Source: Methanobacteriota archaeon
GTDB lineage: Archaea; Halobacteriota; Methanosarcinia; Methanosarcinales; Methanosarcinaceae
NCBI GenBank assembly: GCA_023399215.1
Contig: JAEWQJ010000045.1
Coordinates: 1 to 50,320 of the forward strand
Direction: 5' to 3'
Length of the DNA stretch: 50,320 nt
Below are positions 1 through 8,987 of the stretch, one piece after another. The notes beneath the pieces are model-generated. The model was given only the letters and a program-made list of their open reading frames with translations, was not told the origin of the DNA and did not search any database. How positions within the stretch are numbered: the first letter of the stretch is position 1; every line of letters starts with the position of its first letter. The translations under genes and the position numbers were made by a program.

Positions 1-2
1 AG

Positions 3-575
3 AATGAAGAAGTTCTTAACGCTTTCATAGAAAGCCAGGACAGAGTAATGTCAATTGCTCTTATCCACGAAGAGCTGCATGAAGGCAGAGGGAACGATAC
101 ACTAAACTTCTCTTCGTATATTAAAAGACTTGCTGAAAATCTTTTCCAGACCTATAAACTTGGAAATGTCAATACGATCCTGAACATCGAACTGGAAAAA
201 AACATTTTCTTTGATATGGATATTGCCGTCCCATTGGGAATAATCATTAACGAACTTGTTTCAAATTCCCTTAAGTACGCATTTTTAGGCAGAGATAACG
301 GGAAAATTCAAATCAAACTTTACAAAGAATACTCTGTAGAACACGCAAACAAAGAGCAGGGAAAAACTACAGTAGATTATAGTGGCACTGATTTTACTTT
401 AATAGTTTCGGATAATGGGACTGGTATTTCTGATGAGTTCAATTTAGAAAACTCCAGCTCTCTTGGCTTACAGTTAGTGAAAGTCCTGGTAGACCAGTTA
501 GGGGGCGAAATTGAACTAAAAAGAGCTTCTGGGACTGAGTTTGTTATAAAGTTCAAAGTACCAGTGCAAAATTGA
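3..575 (+). CDS. Sensor histidine kinase, C-terminal part (gene enters from the left edge)
   Basis: The frame is open from the first bases of the window, so this is the 3' end of a longer gene; the Met at 48 is internal. The protein begins in the last helix of a HisKA_2-type dimerisation domain (SIALIHEELH) and continues into a complete HATPase_c domain: N box NELVSNSLKYAF, G1 box DNGTGI and G2 region SLGLQLVKVL, ending shortly after GGEIEL. It would bind ATP and autophosphorylate a His that lies upstream of the window. This layout is typical of the many HisKA_2 kinases of Methanosarcina, which usually have PAS/GAF or membrane sensor domains at the N-terminus. Signal and response regulator are not visible. 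Confidence 0.9.
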   Translation, partial: NEEVLNAFIESQDRVMSIALIHEELHEGRGNDTLNFSSYIKRLAENLFQTYKLGNVNTILNIELEKNIFFDMDIAVPLGIIINELVSNSLKYAFLGRDNGKIQIKLYKEYSVEHANKEQGKTTVDYSGTDFTLIVSDNGTGISDEFNLENSSSLGLQLVKVLVDQLGGEIELKRASGTEFVIKFKVPVQN

Positions 576-590
576 AAAAATAGTAAAATC

Positions 591-624
591 GAATTCTCAT
601 GCAATGATCAGTTGACGAGAATTC
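591..624 (+). terminator. Hairpin after the histidine kinase gene
   Basis: GAATTCTC at 591-598 is perfectly complementary to GAGAATTC at 617-624 (8-bp stem, 18-nt loop), 15 bases after the kinase stop codon. A T-rich stretch follows but there is no strong T-tract, so this could be a transcript-end or processing structure rather than a terminator. Confidence 0.35.
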
Positions 625-748
625 ATATATTGTTTGTTCGCTATGCTATTGCACGTAAACGTCAGAGGCAAGTAATATATAATTAACTTGAATTAAATTT
701 CAATCGTATAGATATAATAGTTGATATTGAATTTTTTAATGAGATTTA

Positions 749-1045
749 TTATTTTAACCTCAAATGATCGAAGCAGTTAATTGCACACCGACAATCCCAG
801 CTCCAGAGAAAAAATATTTTGTAGATAGGCAGTCCCGGATTTTTGTAGAGACGGTAGACGAGCGGTAATATCGTCAACACTATAAAGAGGTTGTATACCG
901 GTAAATAAAATCGATCTTCCCAGGAACCCAGGCCCTGCACGAGAAACCATTTGGAGAGCAGGCTTGCAGTCAGGTTGTGGATAACTGCAAATGCTGCCAG
1001 AGAAAAATTCCCTTTATGAAAACAGATTGTGCCACTGGATTCTGT
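749..1045 (-). pseudogene. Remnant of a membrane protein gene
   Basis: On the minus strand a frame without stops runs from about 1045 to 749 and reads as hydrophobic, protein-like sequence (FSLAAFAVIHNLTAS, then FYLPVYNLFIVLTILPL). It has no good start codon or ribosome-binding site and no upstream continuation. It looks like the C-terminal third of a multi-pass membrane enzyme, perhaps an acyltransferase or glycosyltransferase, whose front part has been lost. The family is not recognised with confidence. Confidence 0.3.
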
Positions 1046-1218
1046 TCATGTTCATCCTATTTTTTCATTTCTTAGAAATTCCAGTTGGGAGTTAAAAATG
1101 AGGAGTTTTTGAGGGCATTTGTTTGAGATAACTATTATATAGACTGTATAAAACAAGGAGTATAAAAGTAAAAGTGATAAGTCAACTTTTAACCAAGTTA
1201 ACTTATATCTTTTTTATA

Positions 1219-1647
1219 TTATTTAACAACAATAGTCTTATGAACCCACAACTTCCACTTATAACCAGTGCACTTGATAGTCAGACAACTAATATAAGAA
1301 CCATTCTTTGAAAACTTATGTACCGGATTTTTTAATGATGAAGTAATTTTTGTTCCTTGAAGACAGGTTCCGTCTCCAAAGTCCCATCTGATATATGTCT
1401 CAGTGCCTTTTGATAAATCCTTAAATCTTACTAGTCGTGGATCAGTACTCGAAGCAGCTACCGCCGTATAATCAATGTAATTACCCCCACCGGTTAGACG
1501 TTGTGTTGCTGGAGGAGTTCCTGCACCAAGAGGAGTTTTGTATGCATAAACTGATGCAGAGGCTGCTGTAGACAATAAAGTCAACATCATTAGTACGGTA
1601 AAAACGGATATTGCTATATTCCGCATGAACTTTCTATTATTTTTCAT
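1219..1647 (-). CDS. Small secreted PKD-domain protein
   Basis: About 142 aa. A signal peptide (basic KNNRKFMRN, then a hydrophobic stretch ending near TAASA) is followed by a single PKD domain with the hallmark WDFGDG motif and the strand pattern VHKFSKNGSYISCLTIK. PKD domains are Ig-like folds found on archaeal surface proteins, where they mediate adhesion or act as spacers. An ATG six bases upstream also opens the frame, but the strong GGAGG at 1656-1660 sits 8 nt from the ATG at 1647 and only 2 nt from the one at 1653, so 1647 is preferred. No sortase-like or membrane anchor is visible, so it is probably released or bound to the S-layer. Confidence 0.85.
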   Translation of the reverse strand: MKNNRKFMRNIAISVFTVLMMLTLLSTAASASVYAYKTPLGAGTPPATQRLTGGGNYIDYTAVAASSTDPRLVRFKDLSKGTETYIRWDFGDGTCLQGTKITSSLKNPVHKFSKNGSYISCLTIKCTGYKWKLWVHKTIVVK

Positions 1648-2416
1648 ATACATTTCCTCCTGTTTATTCCAAAATTTGATTCGGGTATGCCCGTAATCAA
1701 AAATAACAGAATAAATTTACTCAAAAATCACAGGATAAATTAAAATATAAGTATACTTATTTTCAGAAAATTAAATAAAAATCGAGATGCGAGTTTAAAG
1801 CTTGATAAAGCTTTATTTTTGTTTATAAAACATGAAAACAGTATAAATTCATTTATAAATAAGCTCAGCTGTTATAATCAAAAAAATAAGGATCATTATA
1901 AGTTTGTACAATACAAGCTCTTACGAAAGTTCTGTATTGTTCCAGGAGTGACAGGGTCTAAGAACGCCCCGTCCTTTACAGGTTGTCTGACAATTCAATT
2001 TCAGAGCAAAATATGTAAAAAATAAGGTATCGAAAGCCTTTAAATTGAAAAAAAATAATTGTTATATTACTGATAGTCATTGTCATATTACTGATAGTTA
2101 TTGTTAGACGGCCTCTAAATGCCAGGGTCTTCGTGAACCTCCACGCTTCCGATGTAATAAAGTTAATCAATCCTTATGGAAACTGAGAACAAAACTGAAA
2201 GAAGCAAAAGAAGATAATAGAAATCAGGTTAAGAAGAAGACCCAGACTCTAACAATGAAATGGTTATTCTTCCTATTCAGGAAAATAACAGAATTAGAGC
2301 TCGAAATTGAGGGAAAGAGGCTAAAGAAGGTATTAAATCTAAATAAAAAACAATTAAAGTGCTCAGACAAATGGAAGAAAAATATTATGTGTGAAAAATA
2401 GTGCGGAAAGTGGGTT
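1648..2416. other. Intergenic stretch with a 21-bp tandem repeat
   Basis: No convincing gene is seen in these roughly 770 bases. The first part is the AT-rich promoter region of the PKD gene. At 2058-2107 a 21-bp unit starting ATTGTTATATTACTGATAG is present 2.4 times. Around 1940-2000 and 2105-2150 the base composition rises to coding-like levels, which may mark fragments of a lost gene. Confidence 0.4.
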
Positions 2417-3238
2417 TTACAGACCCTCTTCCGGTTTTGTTGCAATTGCAAACAGTGTAACATTCCCAAAACTGGCAATTTCCGAAACTTGTGCTTTCCT
2501 GAGTTCTTCAGTAATCTCCTGTCTGATTTTCTCCCTTATTCCGGAAGGGATGTCATTCAGCAGGCCCTCAGGGCCGTCTCTCTTTTCCAGATGCTTCAAA
2601 AACTCTTCCGGAGAACCGTACTTCCAGGGGATATTCCTTGGCTCGATTGATATACTGTCAAAGCCTGCATCCGAGAGGAGATTTCGGAGTTCTGTTGCAG
2701 TAACCTTTTTCATCCTTCTATGCAATTCCTGATTCCTTTTAATGTGATATTTTGCAAGAATAGGATCTGCAAGTGTCTTCATGGTGCTGGAGCTGTCCTT
2801 ATCAAGTGTGGTCATCCCCACCCTGCCTCCAGGCCGGAGGATCCGGTATATTTCACAGAGGGCAGTTTTCTTGTCGTCAACCCAGTGGAATGAGGAACAG
2901 AAATATGCATGATCGATTGAATTGTCGGGTACGAAACTGAGGTCCTCAGCCTGTCCTACAAAAAAACGGATGTTGCTGATGGAGTCTCTGCTAAATTTTT
3001 TCCGTGCAAGTTCAATACGATAAGATGAAGGATCAATACCTGTGAGCTGACCAGCCGGTCCTATGATGCCCAGAACATTCACCGCCTGCCGTCCTGTCCC
3101 ACAGCCGACGTCAAGCACTGAATCCCCTTTTTTTATTCCCATCATTTCTATCAGTGCTTTGCCTTTCTGGAACTGATGATCGCAATTCCGGTCATACCTT
3201 TCGGCACCCTCCTGGGACTCCCAGTCAATTTCACTCAT
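2417..3238 (-). CDS. SAM-dependent methyltransferase, class I (UbiE-like)
   Basis: About 273 aa. The N-terminal half has the Rossmann-type methyltransferase core: motif I VLDVGCGTGRQAV (SAM binding), the acidic end of strand 2 in GIDPS, DHAYFCSSFHWVDD around strand 4, and LRPGGRVGMTT after it. This matches the Methyltransf_11/UbiE group. The C-terminal 100 residues are helical and charged and probably form the substrate lid. The substrate cannot be read from sequence; relatives methylate quinones, lipids or small metabolites. GGTG at 3246-3249 is 7 nt from the ATG at 3238 but only 1 nt from an ATG at 3244, so the shorter start (MSEIDW) is chosen. It stands alone with its own upstream region. 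Confidence 0.85.
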   Translation of the reverse strand: MSEIDWESQEGAERYDRNCDHQFQKGKALIEMMGIKKGDSVLDVGCGTGRQAVNVLGIIGPAGQLTGIDPSSYRIELARKKFSRDSISNIRFFVGQAEDLSFVPDNSIDHAYFCSSFHWVDDKKTALCEIYRILRPGGRVGMTTLDKDSSSTMKTLADPILAKYHIKRNQELHRRMKKVTATELRNLLSDAGFDSISIEPRNIPWKYGSPEEFLKHLEKRDGPEGLLNDIPSGIREKIRQEITEELRKAQVSEIASFGNVTLFAIATKPEEGL

Positions 3239-3397
3239 TTTCATTCACCTTCTGGAACCTGTTTTTTGAAATTTGTATATATTCAAAATATCCTTGAATT
3301 TTTATTTTTGAGTTTTCCTCTTATATGAATTTCTTTGTCTATGAAAAGTTATCTCTGGGATTATTTCTTGCTTTTACAGTTTAGTTTCAACAGTTAA

Positions 3398-3465
3398 ACT
3401 TACTTCAAAGCTATTTTGCTTACTTCAAAACTGTTGTTAAACTTACTTCAAAGCTGTTTAATTTA
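3398..3465. repeat. Degenerate tandem repeat, unit about 20-23 bp
   Basis: Three copies of the core CTTACTTCAAA followed by GCT or ACT and a T-rich end lie upstream of the methyltransferase gene, in an otherwise empty stretch from 3239 to 3727. Confidence 0.5.
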
Positions 3466-3727
3466 TTCTTATCAGAAATCCAGGAGGAAAAGCATTATCA
3501 GTAAAACTCAAGGGTTCTCTTATTCTTAAAGGTAAATGAGAGTTGGCCCACTGCCCTACAGGAAAATCCGCAGAACCTGGTTTTTAAGCCATAACATGAA
3601 ATTGAATGAACTTATTCTTATGAACTGCAGCAAAAATTATATATATTTTTTATTTTTTGGAAAAATTCAGGTTTTTCTAAGTGAACTTTGCAATATATTA
3701 AGCAAGCTCCCACTGATCAATATAACA

Positions 3728-3807
3728 GCAGACGACAATATCAATGCAGATGACAATATCAATGCAGACGCTAATACAACTGCAGATGCTAATATAACTG
3801 CAGACAC
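3728..3807. repeat. 18-bp tandem repeat, four units plus a partial one
   Basis: Units start at 3728, 3746, 3764 and 3782, each GCAGAYGMYAATAYMAMY, and a partial fifth starts at 3800. The array ends one base before the stop codon of the beta-helix gene on the minus strand. Every unit is a multiple of three, and on the plus strand it would encode NADDNI-type repeats, but that frame has no supported start. Confidence 0.75.
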
Positions 3808-3808
3808 G

Positions 3809-5290
3809 TCACGAGCATCTTTTTGTTAAGATGGAGTTTATCATTTCCTGGTTAATTGATCCTTGAAACTCTTCTGAAAAATATCCGGCACCAATGTTCT
3901 GGTTTAAATGTGCAGGATCTACATAGATGTCAGTGGTTGATGTGCAGTTCAGATAGTTACCTGCATAGTTATTGTAAAGGCAGTTATTCTCCAGAATAAT
4001 GGTATGTGTTTCAGGCAAATAATTAATTACTCCATACCCTGTTCCATCTGGATCTTTTTTGCGCTGTTTGGCATTTGCGATAATATTATTGCGGACAGTT
4101 GTTGTATATCCTGTGCCTTTAGGTGAAAGGTCAATGTGGCCTGAGTTATTATATGTAGGATAAATGTGAGTACCACCTCTAGGGTACATCTGAATAATTG
4201 CACCATGATATACCCCATCAAAGGTATTGTTTTCAATAAGGGTATCATAAAATCCGCTTGTCACTATACCCCCTACCCAGTCAATATTAGGGTTCGTGCC
4301 TGTTTTGTAGAAAATATTATGATGAATATATACATTCTTAGCATCATCCCTGGGGTAAGATCTACAACAGCCTATTAACCAGATCCCAGGTCCATAAGTA
4401 TTTTGAATAGTATTATTATATATTTTTACATCATTGACGACACTTGTTGTTTTCTCAATCAAAATTCCAGAGCCGCCTGCACTCCAGTGGTAAAAGGAAT
4501 CTATCAGGTTATCATGGAATTTTACGTGGTTCGAGTTCCTTGATCTGAGACCACAGTCAGTCCTTACTGTTATATTATTGTTCCAGCCCCCTACATTCTG
4601 GCAATTTTCGGCAAAAAGCCCATTATGCCCCATTTTATATACGGTGTTATTGTAAAACTGAATATTAGAACTATTGTATACTTTCAATGCTTCTCCATGC
4701 CCATCATGCATGTACATGTCATGAACTTGAATGTCCCCGGAATTGTGGAAATGAATCATGTTGTAATATCCATATCCCTTAGGTTTATCCAGATTGTTGT
4801 CATGATTTCCGTCGATTTCAAATCCTTTTACAGTAACTCCGTGTATTCCGGAACTATTAATCTGTGTTATCAGGGGCTTAAATACTGGCCAATCTGCTCT
4901 GTCTATAAGTTTAATTACGGCTGTAGGGTCTCCTTCCAGGGTAGTATTATTTCCGATGAAAATAGTATCTGATATAAGGTATGTGTTTGGACCTTTCAAA
5001 TGAACGGTTGTGAACTGCGAATTTTCTGCAACATATGCAAAAGCTTGATTTATCTCCACCTGATCATCGCTCCCATCGCAGGTGAAGTTCCCACTTCCAT
5101 CGCCAGTTACCCATAAGGTTACATTTGATGGTGCAAGTGCAGAGGTATTTGATGGTGTAAGTGGAGATCTGGACTGTATTAGTATGTGAACAATTATTAA
5201 ATCCAGTACAATCAAGAGAATGAAAACTATAATGTAAAATTTTGTTTCTGTCCAGTTCTGCCATAAATACTTTCGAGGCTTTCCAGTCAT
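3809..5290 (-). CDS. Membrane-anchored right-handed parallel beta-helix protein
   Basis: 493 aa. A short basic N-terminus is followed by one hydrophobic segment (about residues 17-38, FYIIVFILLIVLDLIIVHI), a signal anchor placing the rest outside the cell. From about residue 58 the sequence opens with VTGDGSGNFTCDGSDDQVEINQAF, typical of pectate-lyase-like surface proteins, and continues as about ten beta-helix coils with repeated H-x-N-x-F/I and I-x-N-N turns (VKFHDNLID, VKIYNNTIQ, VYIHHNIFY, TLIENNTFDG). Many N-x-T/S sites suggest glycosylation. Such NosD/pectate-lyase-fold proteins bind or cleave polysaccharide, but no catalytic residues could be assigned. GGGGGT lies 5 nt upstream of the ATG. 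An 18-bp repeat abuts its 3' end. Confidence 0.85.
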   Translation of the reverse strand: MTGKPRKYLWQNWTETKFYIIVFILLIVLDLIIVHILIQSRSPLTPSNTSALAPSNVTLWVTGDGSGNFTCDGSDDQVEINQAFAYVAENSQFTTVHLKGPNTYLISDTIFIGNNTTLEGDPTAVIKLIDRADWPVFKPLITQINSSGIHGVTVKGFEIDGNHDNNLDKPKGYGYYNMIHFHNSGDIQVHDMYMHDGHGEALKVYNSSNIQFYNNTVYKMGHNGLFAENCQNVGGWNNNITVRTDCGLRSRNSNHVKFHDNLIDSFYHWSAGGSGILIEKTTSVVNDVKIYNNTIQNTYGPGIWLIGCCRSYPRDDAKNVYIHHNIFYKTGTNPNIDWVGGIVTSGFYDTLIENNTFDGVYHGAIIQMYPRGGTHIYPTYNNSGHIDLSPKGTGYTTTVRNNIIANAKQRKKDPDGTGYGVINYLPETHTIILENNCLYNNYAGNYLNCTSTTDIYVDPAHLNQNIGAGYFSEEFQGSINQEMINSILTKRCS

Positions 5291-5961
5291 TTTACCCCCA
5301 CTTAGAACTTAATAAATTAATTTTAATTAAATTATCAATTTTTAACTAGTACATATTATATAGGGAATATTATTTTAAGGTAATTTATAAAAATGCTTCA
5401 ATTGCTTAAGTCCTCCTAATTAACAAAGAGCTTTGTAGAAAATCTGTTAAGTTCACGTCAAGAGGCCGAGAATGAATAAGTAAAAATATCTCAGCATTCA
5501 GCTTGGATTAAAGGAAAATCATTATTTCAGAGGAATTCTGAAAAAGCAGAAAAAGGTTGATTTGATTGGTTTTCTCTAAATAAAGGAAGATACGGTAAAG
5601 ACTGTAGATTAAAATCACGTTTTATACAGTTAATGGTCTAATGCTGTTAATTAATGCCGTTAATTAGTGCTGTTAATTAGTGCTGTTAATTAATGCTGTT
5701 AATTAATGCCGTTAATTAATGCTGTTAATTCTTTGGTTCATCTGCGTAAGTCCTATTTGATTTAAAGGCATTATTTGCTTTCTTTTTAGCACTTTTTTAT
5801 TACTATCAATAATTATCGAACAGCCTGTTTAGGGTGGGATAGACGCACGCAATTATTGAAATATAAATTGTTAGAGATTTTGGGGATAAGGAATATGAAA
5901 ATGTGTAAAAGTTATAACGTTTTGAATCCAATTGTATATAAAATTTCAAAGTAGGATAACT
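5291..5961. repeat. Gap with a seven-fold 13-bp tandem repeat (5639-5729)
   Basis: The intergenic stretch carries seven head-to-tail copies of TARTGCYGTTAAT at 5639-5729, with only A/G and C/T changes between copies. No ORF or RNA gene is recognised. It lies between divergently transcribed genes, so both promoters must be here. Confidence 0.75.
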
Positions 5962-6549
5962 ATGAATTATATCAAAACCTGGAAAGAGGTTATGCTAAGA
6001 CCTTCTGAATTTTTCAGGAGAATGCAAACGGCTGAAGGATACACTGATCCGCTAATTTTTGCATCAATTAGCATTATCCTAAACGTGCTTTTTTTTACAC
6101 TTTTCCGCGACGTCATGTTAAGATTTGGTGTTCACCCTAGCATATTAACATCAGGCATTATGCAGGATTCGGGATTCAACTTTACCATATTTTCGAATAT
6201 TATTGAACCATTTGCTATATGTATCCAATGTGCCTTCATCATGGCTCAGGCATTCAATCTTGTTTCTAAAGCACTTGGGGGAACAGGAAATTACGATGGT
6301 ACTGTGAGTTTCATGCTTTATACAAATGCTCCAGCGGTACTTGCCTGGATTCCTATTCTCAACTTAGTTGCTGGAATTTACTATATATATCTCAACATTG
6401 AGGGCGGTATGATTGTACATAATGTAAGCATGAGCAAATCCATAGTGATCCTTCTTCTATCGGTTATACTATTCGTTTTATTACTTGCCTTATTGGTTCT
6501 GTTTATCTTATTGGTTTTTGGAGCGTATTTCAAAATACAAGGCCCATGA
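5962..6549 (+). CDS. Yip1-family multi-pass membrane protein
   Basis: 195 aa. Starts TWKEVMLRPSEFFRRM, the amphipathic lead-in characteristic of prokaryotic Yip1-domain proteins, followed by four or five hydrophobic segments (LIFASISIILNVLFFTLF; FAICIQCAFIMAQAFNLV; APAVLAWIPILNLVAGIYY; SIVILLLSVILFVLLLALLVLFILLVF in part). Yip1-domain proteins are membrane proteins of unknown biochemical role in archaea. A TTG 30 bases upstream also opens the frame, but AGGA at 5953-5956 with 5-nt spacing supports the ATG at 5962. Confidence 0.8.
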   Translation: MNYIKTWKEVMLRPSEFFRRMQTAEGYTDPLIFASISIILNVLFFTLFRDVMLRFGVHPSILTSGIMQDSGFNFTIFSNIIEPFAICIQCAFIMAQAFNLVSKALGGTGNYDGTVSFMLYTNAPAVLAWIPILNLVAGIYYIYLNIEGGMIVHNVSMSKSIVILLLSVILFVLLLALLVLFILLVFGAYFKIQGP

Positions 6550-6558
6550 AGCAAATTT

Positions 6559-6579
6559 CAAGTTTTGGGATCAGCTCAT
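6559..6579 (+). repeat. Dispersed 20-bp intergenic motif
   Basis: AGTTTTGGGATCAGCTCA, just after the Yip1-like gene, reappears with one change at 16269-16286, and in inverted, more diverged form near 16090 and 16155. It appears to be a small dispersed repeat; its function is unknown. Confidence 0.5.
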
Positions 6580-6685
6580 AAATTAAACAGAAGATTAGGT
6601 ATTAACTCCTGAATATACCAGAAAAAATAGAAATAGTAATACGCTTAAAAGGATAAAGAATAAAGCTACGAAAAGGGGAGTATCA

Positions 6686-6892
6686 ATGCAAGTTACTGCA
6701 CGTTTTGAAAAGAGACTACATATTCTTGTGATGGTAGGCTCAGTTATTAATATCGTACTCATTGTGAAATTATATACAATTTCAGGAGATTGGACCCAAT
6801 TGGGAGCGGCTGTTGGGTGGCTCGCGGCGTTGATGTACGCATATCTAGTTCTAAAAAAATGTCCACATTCAGCAGATACAAAAAATTCTTGA
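6686..6892 (+). CDS. Small two-helix membrane protein
   Basis: 68 aa. A basic N-terminus (MQVTARFEKRL) leads into two hydrophobic helices (ILVMVGSVINIVLIVKLYTI and LGAAVGWLAALMYAYLVL) joined by a short GDWTQ loop, with a polar tail ending CPHSADTKNS. The strong GGGGAG ribosome-binding site 6 nt before the ATG supports expression. No family is recognised. It is read in the same direction as the upstream Yip1-like gene and may be cotranscribed with it. Confidence 0.6.
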   Translation: MQVTARFEKRLHILVMVGSVINIVLIVKLYTISGDWTQLGAAVGWLAALMYAYLVLKKCPHSADTKNS

Positions 6893-7170
6893 ATTTTTTT
6901 AATCATTTTTGAGTCATTTATAAGTCAATTCGCATTCATTGCTTTCCCTTCACAAGCAAATATCAGGATTTCTCAACCTATCCAACTCCCAACTCCTCCC
7001 TCTCAACAACGTTTATATGTAGTAAGGATTACAGTACATCTGATTTTTCCGAACGTTTTATATTACACATTAGATTATTTAATATATCATGACATGTAGA
7101 AACATGGCATTCATGCATTAAAAATTACAACCTGAGAACGGTTTCATAAATAAAAAAGAAGGTTCTGTTA

Positions 7171-8472
7171 ATGAAATACTGGCAGCCGAAATACGAAACA
7201 ATAAATCCCGAAGAACTGAAAAAATTACAGCTAAAACGCCTTCAACACAGCGTAAAGCTGGTCTATGACAACGTTCCTTTTTACAGGCAAAATTACAAAG
7301 CAGCCGGAGTCACTCCCGAGGACATCAAGACCCTCGAAGATGTCCGTAAATTGCCTTTCACGCGGAAAACCGACCTTCGGGACAACTATCCTTTCGGGCT
7401 TTTCGCTGCCAAAAAAGAAGACATAGTACGTATCCATGCCTCGTCCGGAACCAGCGGAAAGCCAACCGTCGTCGGGTACACGGCAAAAGATATAGAAACC
7501 TGGTCGGACATGATCGCCCGTGACCTCACAATGATTGGGCTTTCAAAAGGCGACACCATCCAGAACTCAATGAATTACGGGCTCTTTACCGGAGGCATAG
7601 GTTTCCACTACGGCGTAGAAAGAATGGGCGCAATGGTTGTACCGGCTGCAACAGGAAACACCGCCCGGCAGCTTGAGATGATGATCGACTTCGGCGTAAC
7701 CGCAATCCACTGTACCCCTTCCTATGCTTTTTACCTGGCCGAAACAGCCGAAGAAATGGATCTTATAGACAAACTTTCCTTAAAAGCCGCTATCTTCGGA
7801 GGGGAACCCTGGTCGGAAAACACGCGGAAGCAGCTTGAAAAGCGGCTCAACCTTAAAGCCTACGACTGCTACGGCCTGTCGGAAATGTTCGGGCCAGGAA
7901 TCGGGTTTGAGTGCCAGGAGCAGGACGGCCTGCATATCTGGAGCGACAACGTCCTTGTCGAAGTCCTTGACAAAAATGGAGAACAGGTTTCAGAAGGCGA
8001 AAAAGGTGAACTTGTCCTTACTTCCATCAACAAGGACGGTTTCTGCAATATCCGATACCGCTCAGGCGACATGACAAGGCTTCTTGAATCCGAATGCGAG
8101 TGCGGCAGGACAACAACAAGAATTTCTCGCCTCATGGGCAGAGCCGATGATATGCTGATCGTAAGAGGTATCAACGTGTTCCCCTCCCAGATCCAGGACG
8201 TCATTTCCCGCATTCCGCAGATAGGTGAACACTTCCAGCTTATCCTTGACCGCAACAATCACATGCTCGACGAACTTACAATTGAAGTCGAACTTGAAGA
8301 TAATGCCTTTACCGGCGACCTCAAAGACCTTAAAGCCGTCCAGAACTATGTCCAGCACGAACTCAAAGCCGTCCTGAATATCCGTACAAATGTCGAGCTC
8401 CTTGAGAAAGGCAGCATCGAAAGGACCGCAGGAAAGGCAAAGAGAATCATAGACAGGCGTGCAGAGCTCTAA
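7171..8472 (+). CDS. paaK: Phenylacetate-CoA ligase-type AMP-forming enzyme
   Basis: 433 aa, the normal family length. It activates an aryl acid with ATP to an acyl-adenylate and transfers it to CoA. The adenylate-forming core motif is HASSGTSGKPTVVGYT (about residues 89-104, P-loop-like AMP-binding motif), followed by YDCYGLSEMFGPG (A5-type motif), YRSGDMTRLL, and the C-terminal MGRADDMLIVRGINVFPSQIQ typical of PaaK. In anaerobic archaea such ligases are thought to return arylacetates from aromatic amino acid metabolism to CoA esters, or to salvage phenylacetate and indoleacetate. The gene stands alone with a long leader and a clear terminator hairpin behind it. Confidence 0.92.
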   Translation: MKYWQPKYETINPEELKKLQLKRLQHSVKLVYDNVPFYRQNYKAAGVTPEDIKTLEDVRKLPFTRKTDLRDNYPFGLFAAKKEDIVRIHASSGTSGKPTVVGYTAKDIETWSDMIARDLTMIGLSKGDTIQNSMNYGLFTGGIGFHYGVERMGAMVVPAATGNTARQLEMMIDFGVTAIHCTPSYAFYLAETAEEMDLIDKLSLKAAIFGGEPWSENTRKQLEKRLNLKAYDCYGLSEMFGPGIGFECQEQDGLHIWSDNVLVEVLDKNGEQVSEGEKGELVLTSINKDGFCNIRYRSGDMTRLLESECECGRTTTRISRLMGRADDMLIVRGINVFPSQIQDVISRIPQIGEHFQLILDRNNHMLDELTIEVELEDNAFTGDLKDLKAVQNYVQHELKAVLNIRTNVELLEKGSIERTAGKAKRIIDRRAEL

Positions 8473-8502
8473 ACGGAAGGATAACCTCAATAAACAATAA
8501 AT

Positions 8503-8530
8503 CAGGGAAAAATTATTCCCTGGTCTTTTT
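8503..8530 (+). terminator. Intrinsic terminator after paaK
   Basis: CAGGGAA (8503-8509) and TTCCCTG (8516-8522) form a perfect 7-bp stem with a 6-nt loop, followed by a T-rich run, 31 bases after the paaK stop. Confidence 0.7.
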
Positions 8531-8551
8531 TAACCTTTTTTGATACCTCTT

Positions 8552-8625
8552 TTTCAGCGGTCCTTTTTAGTTTACTCCAGTTTCTATCTTTCAGCAGTTC
8601 TTTTTAGTTTACTCCTGTTTCTATC
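8552..8625. repeat. 37-bp direct tandem repeat, two copies
   Basis: 8552-8588 and 8589-8625 match at all but three or four positions; each starts TTTCAGC and ends GTTTCTATC. Located in the gap behind paaK. Confidence 0.75.
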
Positions 8626-8658
8626 ATCCAGCTCGTGTAGCAGAGAGAATCGCGTTTC

Positions 8659-8775
8659 AGAATCCCCGGGCAATCCCACACTCGACGAAGAGAGCGGCCT
8701 TTGCGTAAAGTCAAAAAATAAGCTGAAATTTTTGATTTTGTTAAAATGGAGACTACGATAAGCCAAAATCTGGAA
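8659..8775 (+). repeat. Dispersed intergenic repeat, copy 1
   Basis: Shares a conserved core (CCCGGG, then CTCGACGAAG and AGAGCGGCCTTT) and a diverged AAATGGA tail with 10778-10900, in the same orientation. The two copies flank the 512-aa secreted-protein gene. It could be a small RNA, a decayed element or a genus-specific intergenic repeat. Confidence 0.55.
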
Positions 8776-8886
8776 ATAATTTATTTTGACCATCTGAAAC
8801 AATAAAAAAGTATTATAAAATATGGCTCTGGCTTGTAAATACAAAAAATGAAGGTATGTGTTATAGGTAACACATATCAACCAGAG

Positions 8887-8985
8887 TTTGAATTTGCTTT
8901 AATATCCCGGTTGCTTTTATTTGAATTTGCTTTAATATCCCGGTTGCTTTTATTTGAATTTGCCTTAATATCCCGGTTGCTTTTA
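8887..8985. repeat. 33-bp tandem repeat, three copies
   Basis: Units at 8887, 8920 and 8953 differ at one position. Each contains GCTTTAATATCCCGG, similar to GCTTTCTAATATCCCGGG in the dispersed repeat copy at 10778, so the array may derive from that repeat. It ends 3 bases before the stop codon of the minus-strand gene. Confidence 0.8.
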
Positions 8986-8987
8986 CC

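Noticed and set aside
1819..2170. Possible transposase fragments
   Set aside because: No recognisable transposase motif or terminal repeats; left as unexplained intergenic DNA.
3536..3829. Plus-strand ORF ending in NADDNI repeats
   Set aside because: No ribosome-binding site, non-protein-like first half, and it overlaps the end of the beta-helix gene; the repeat is better seen as intergenic.
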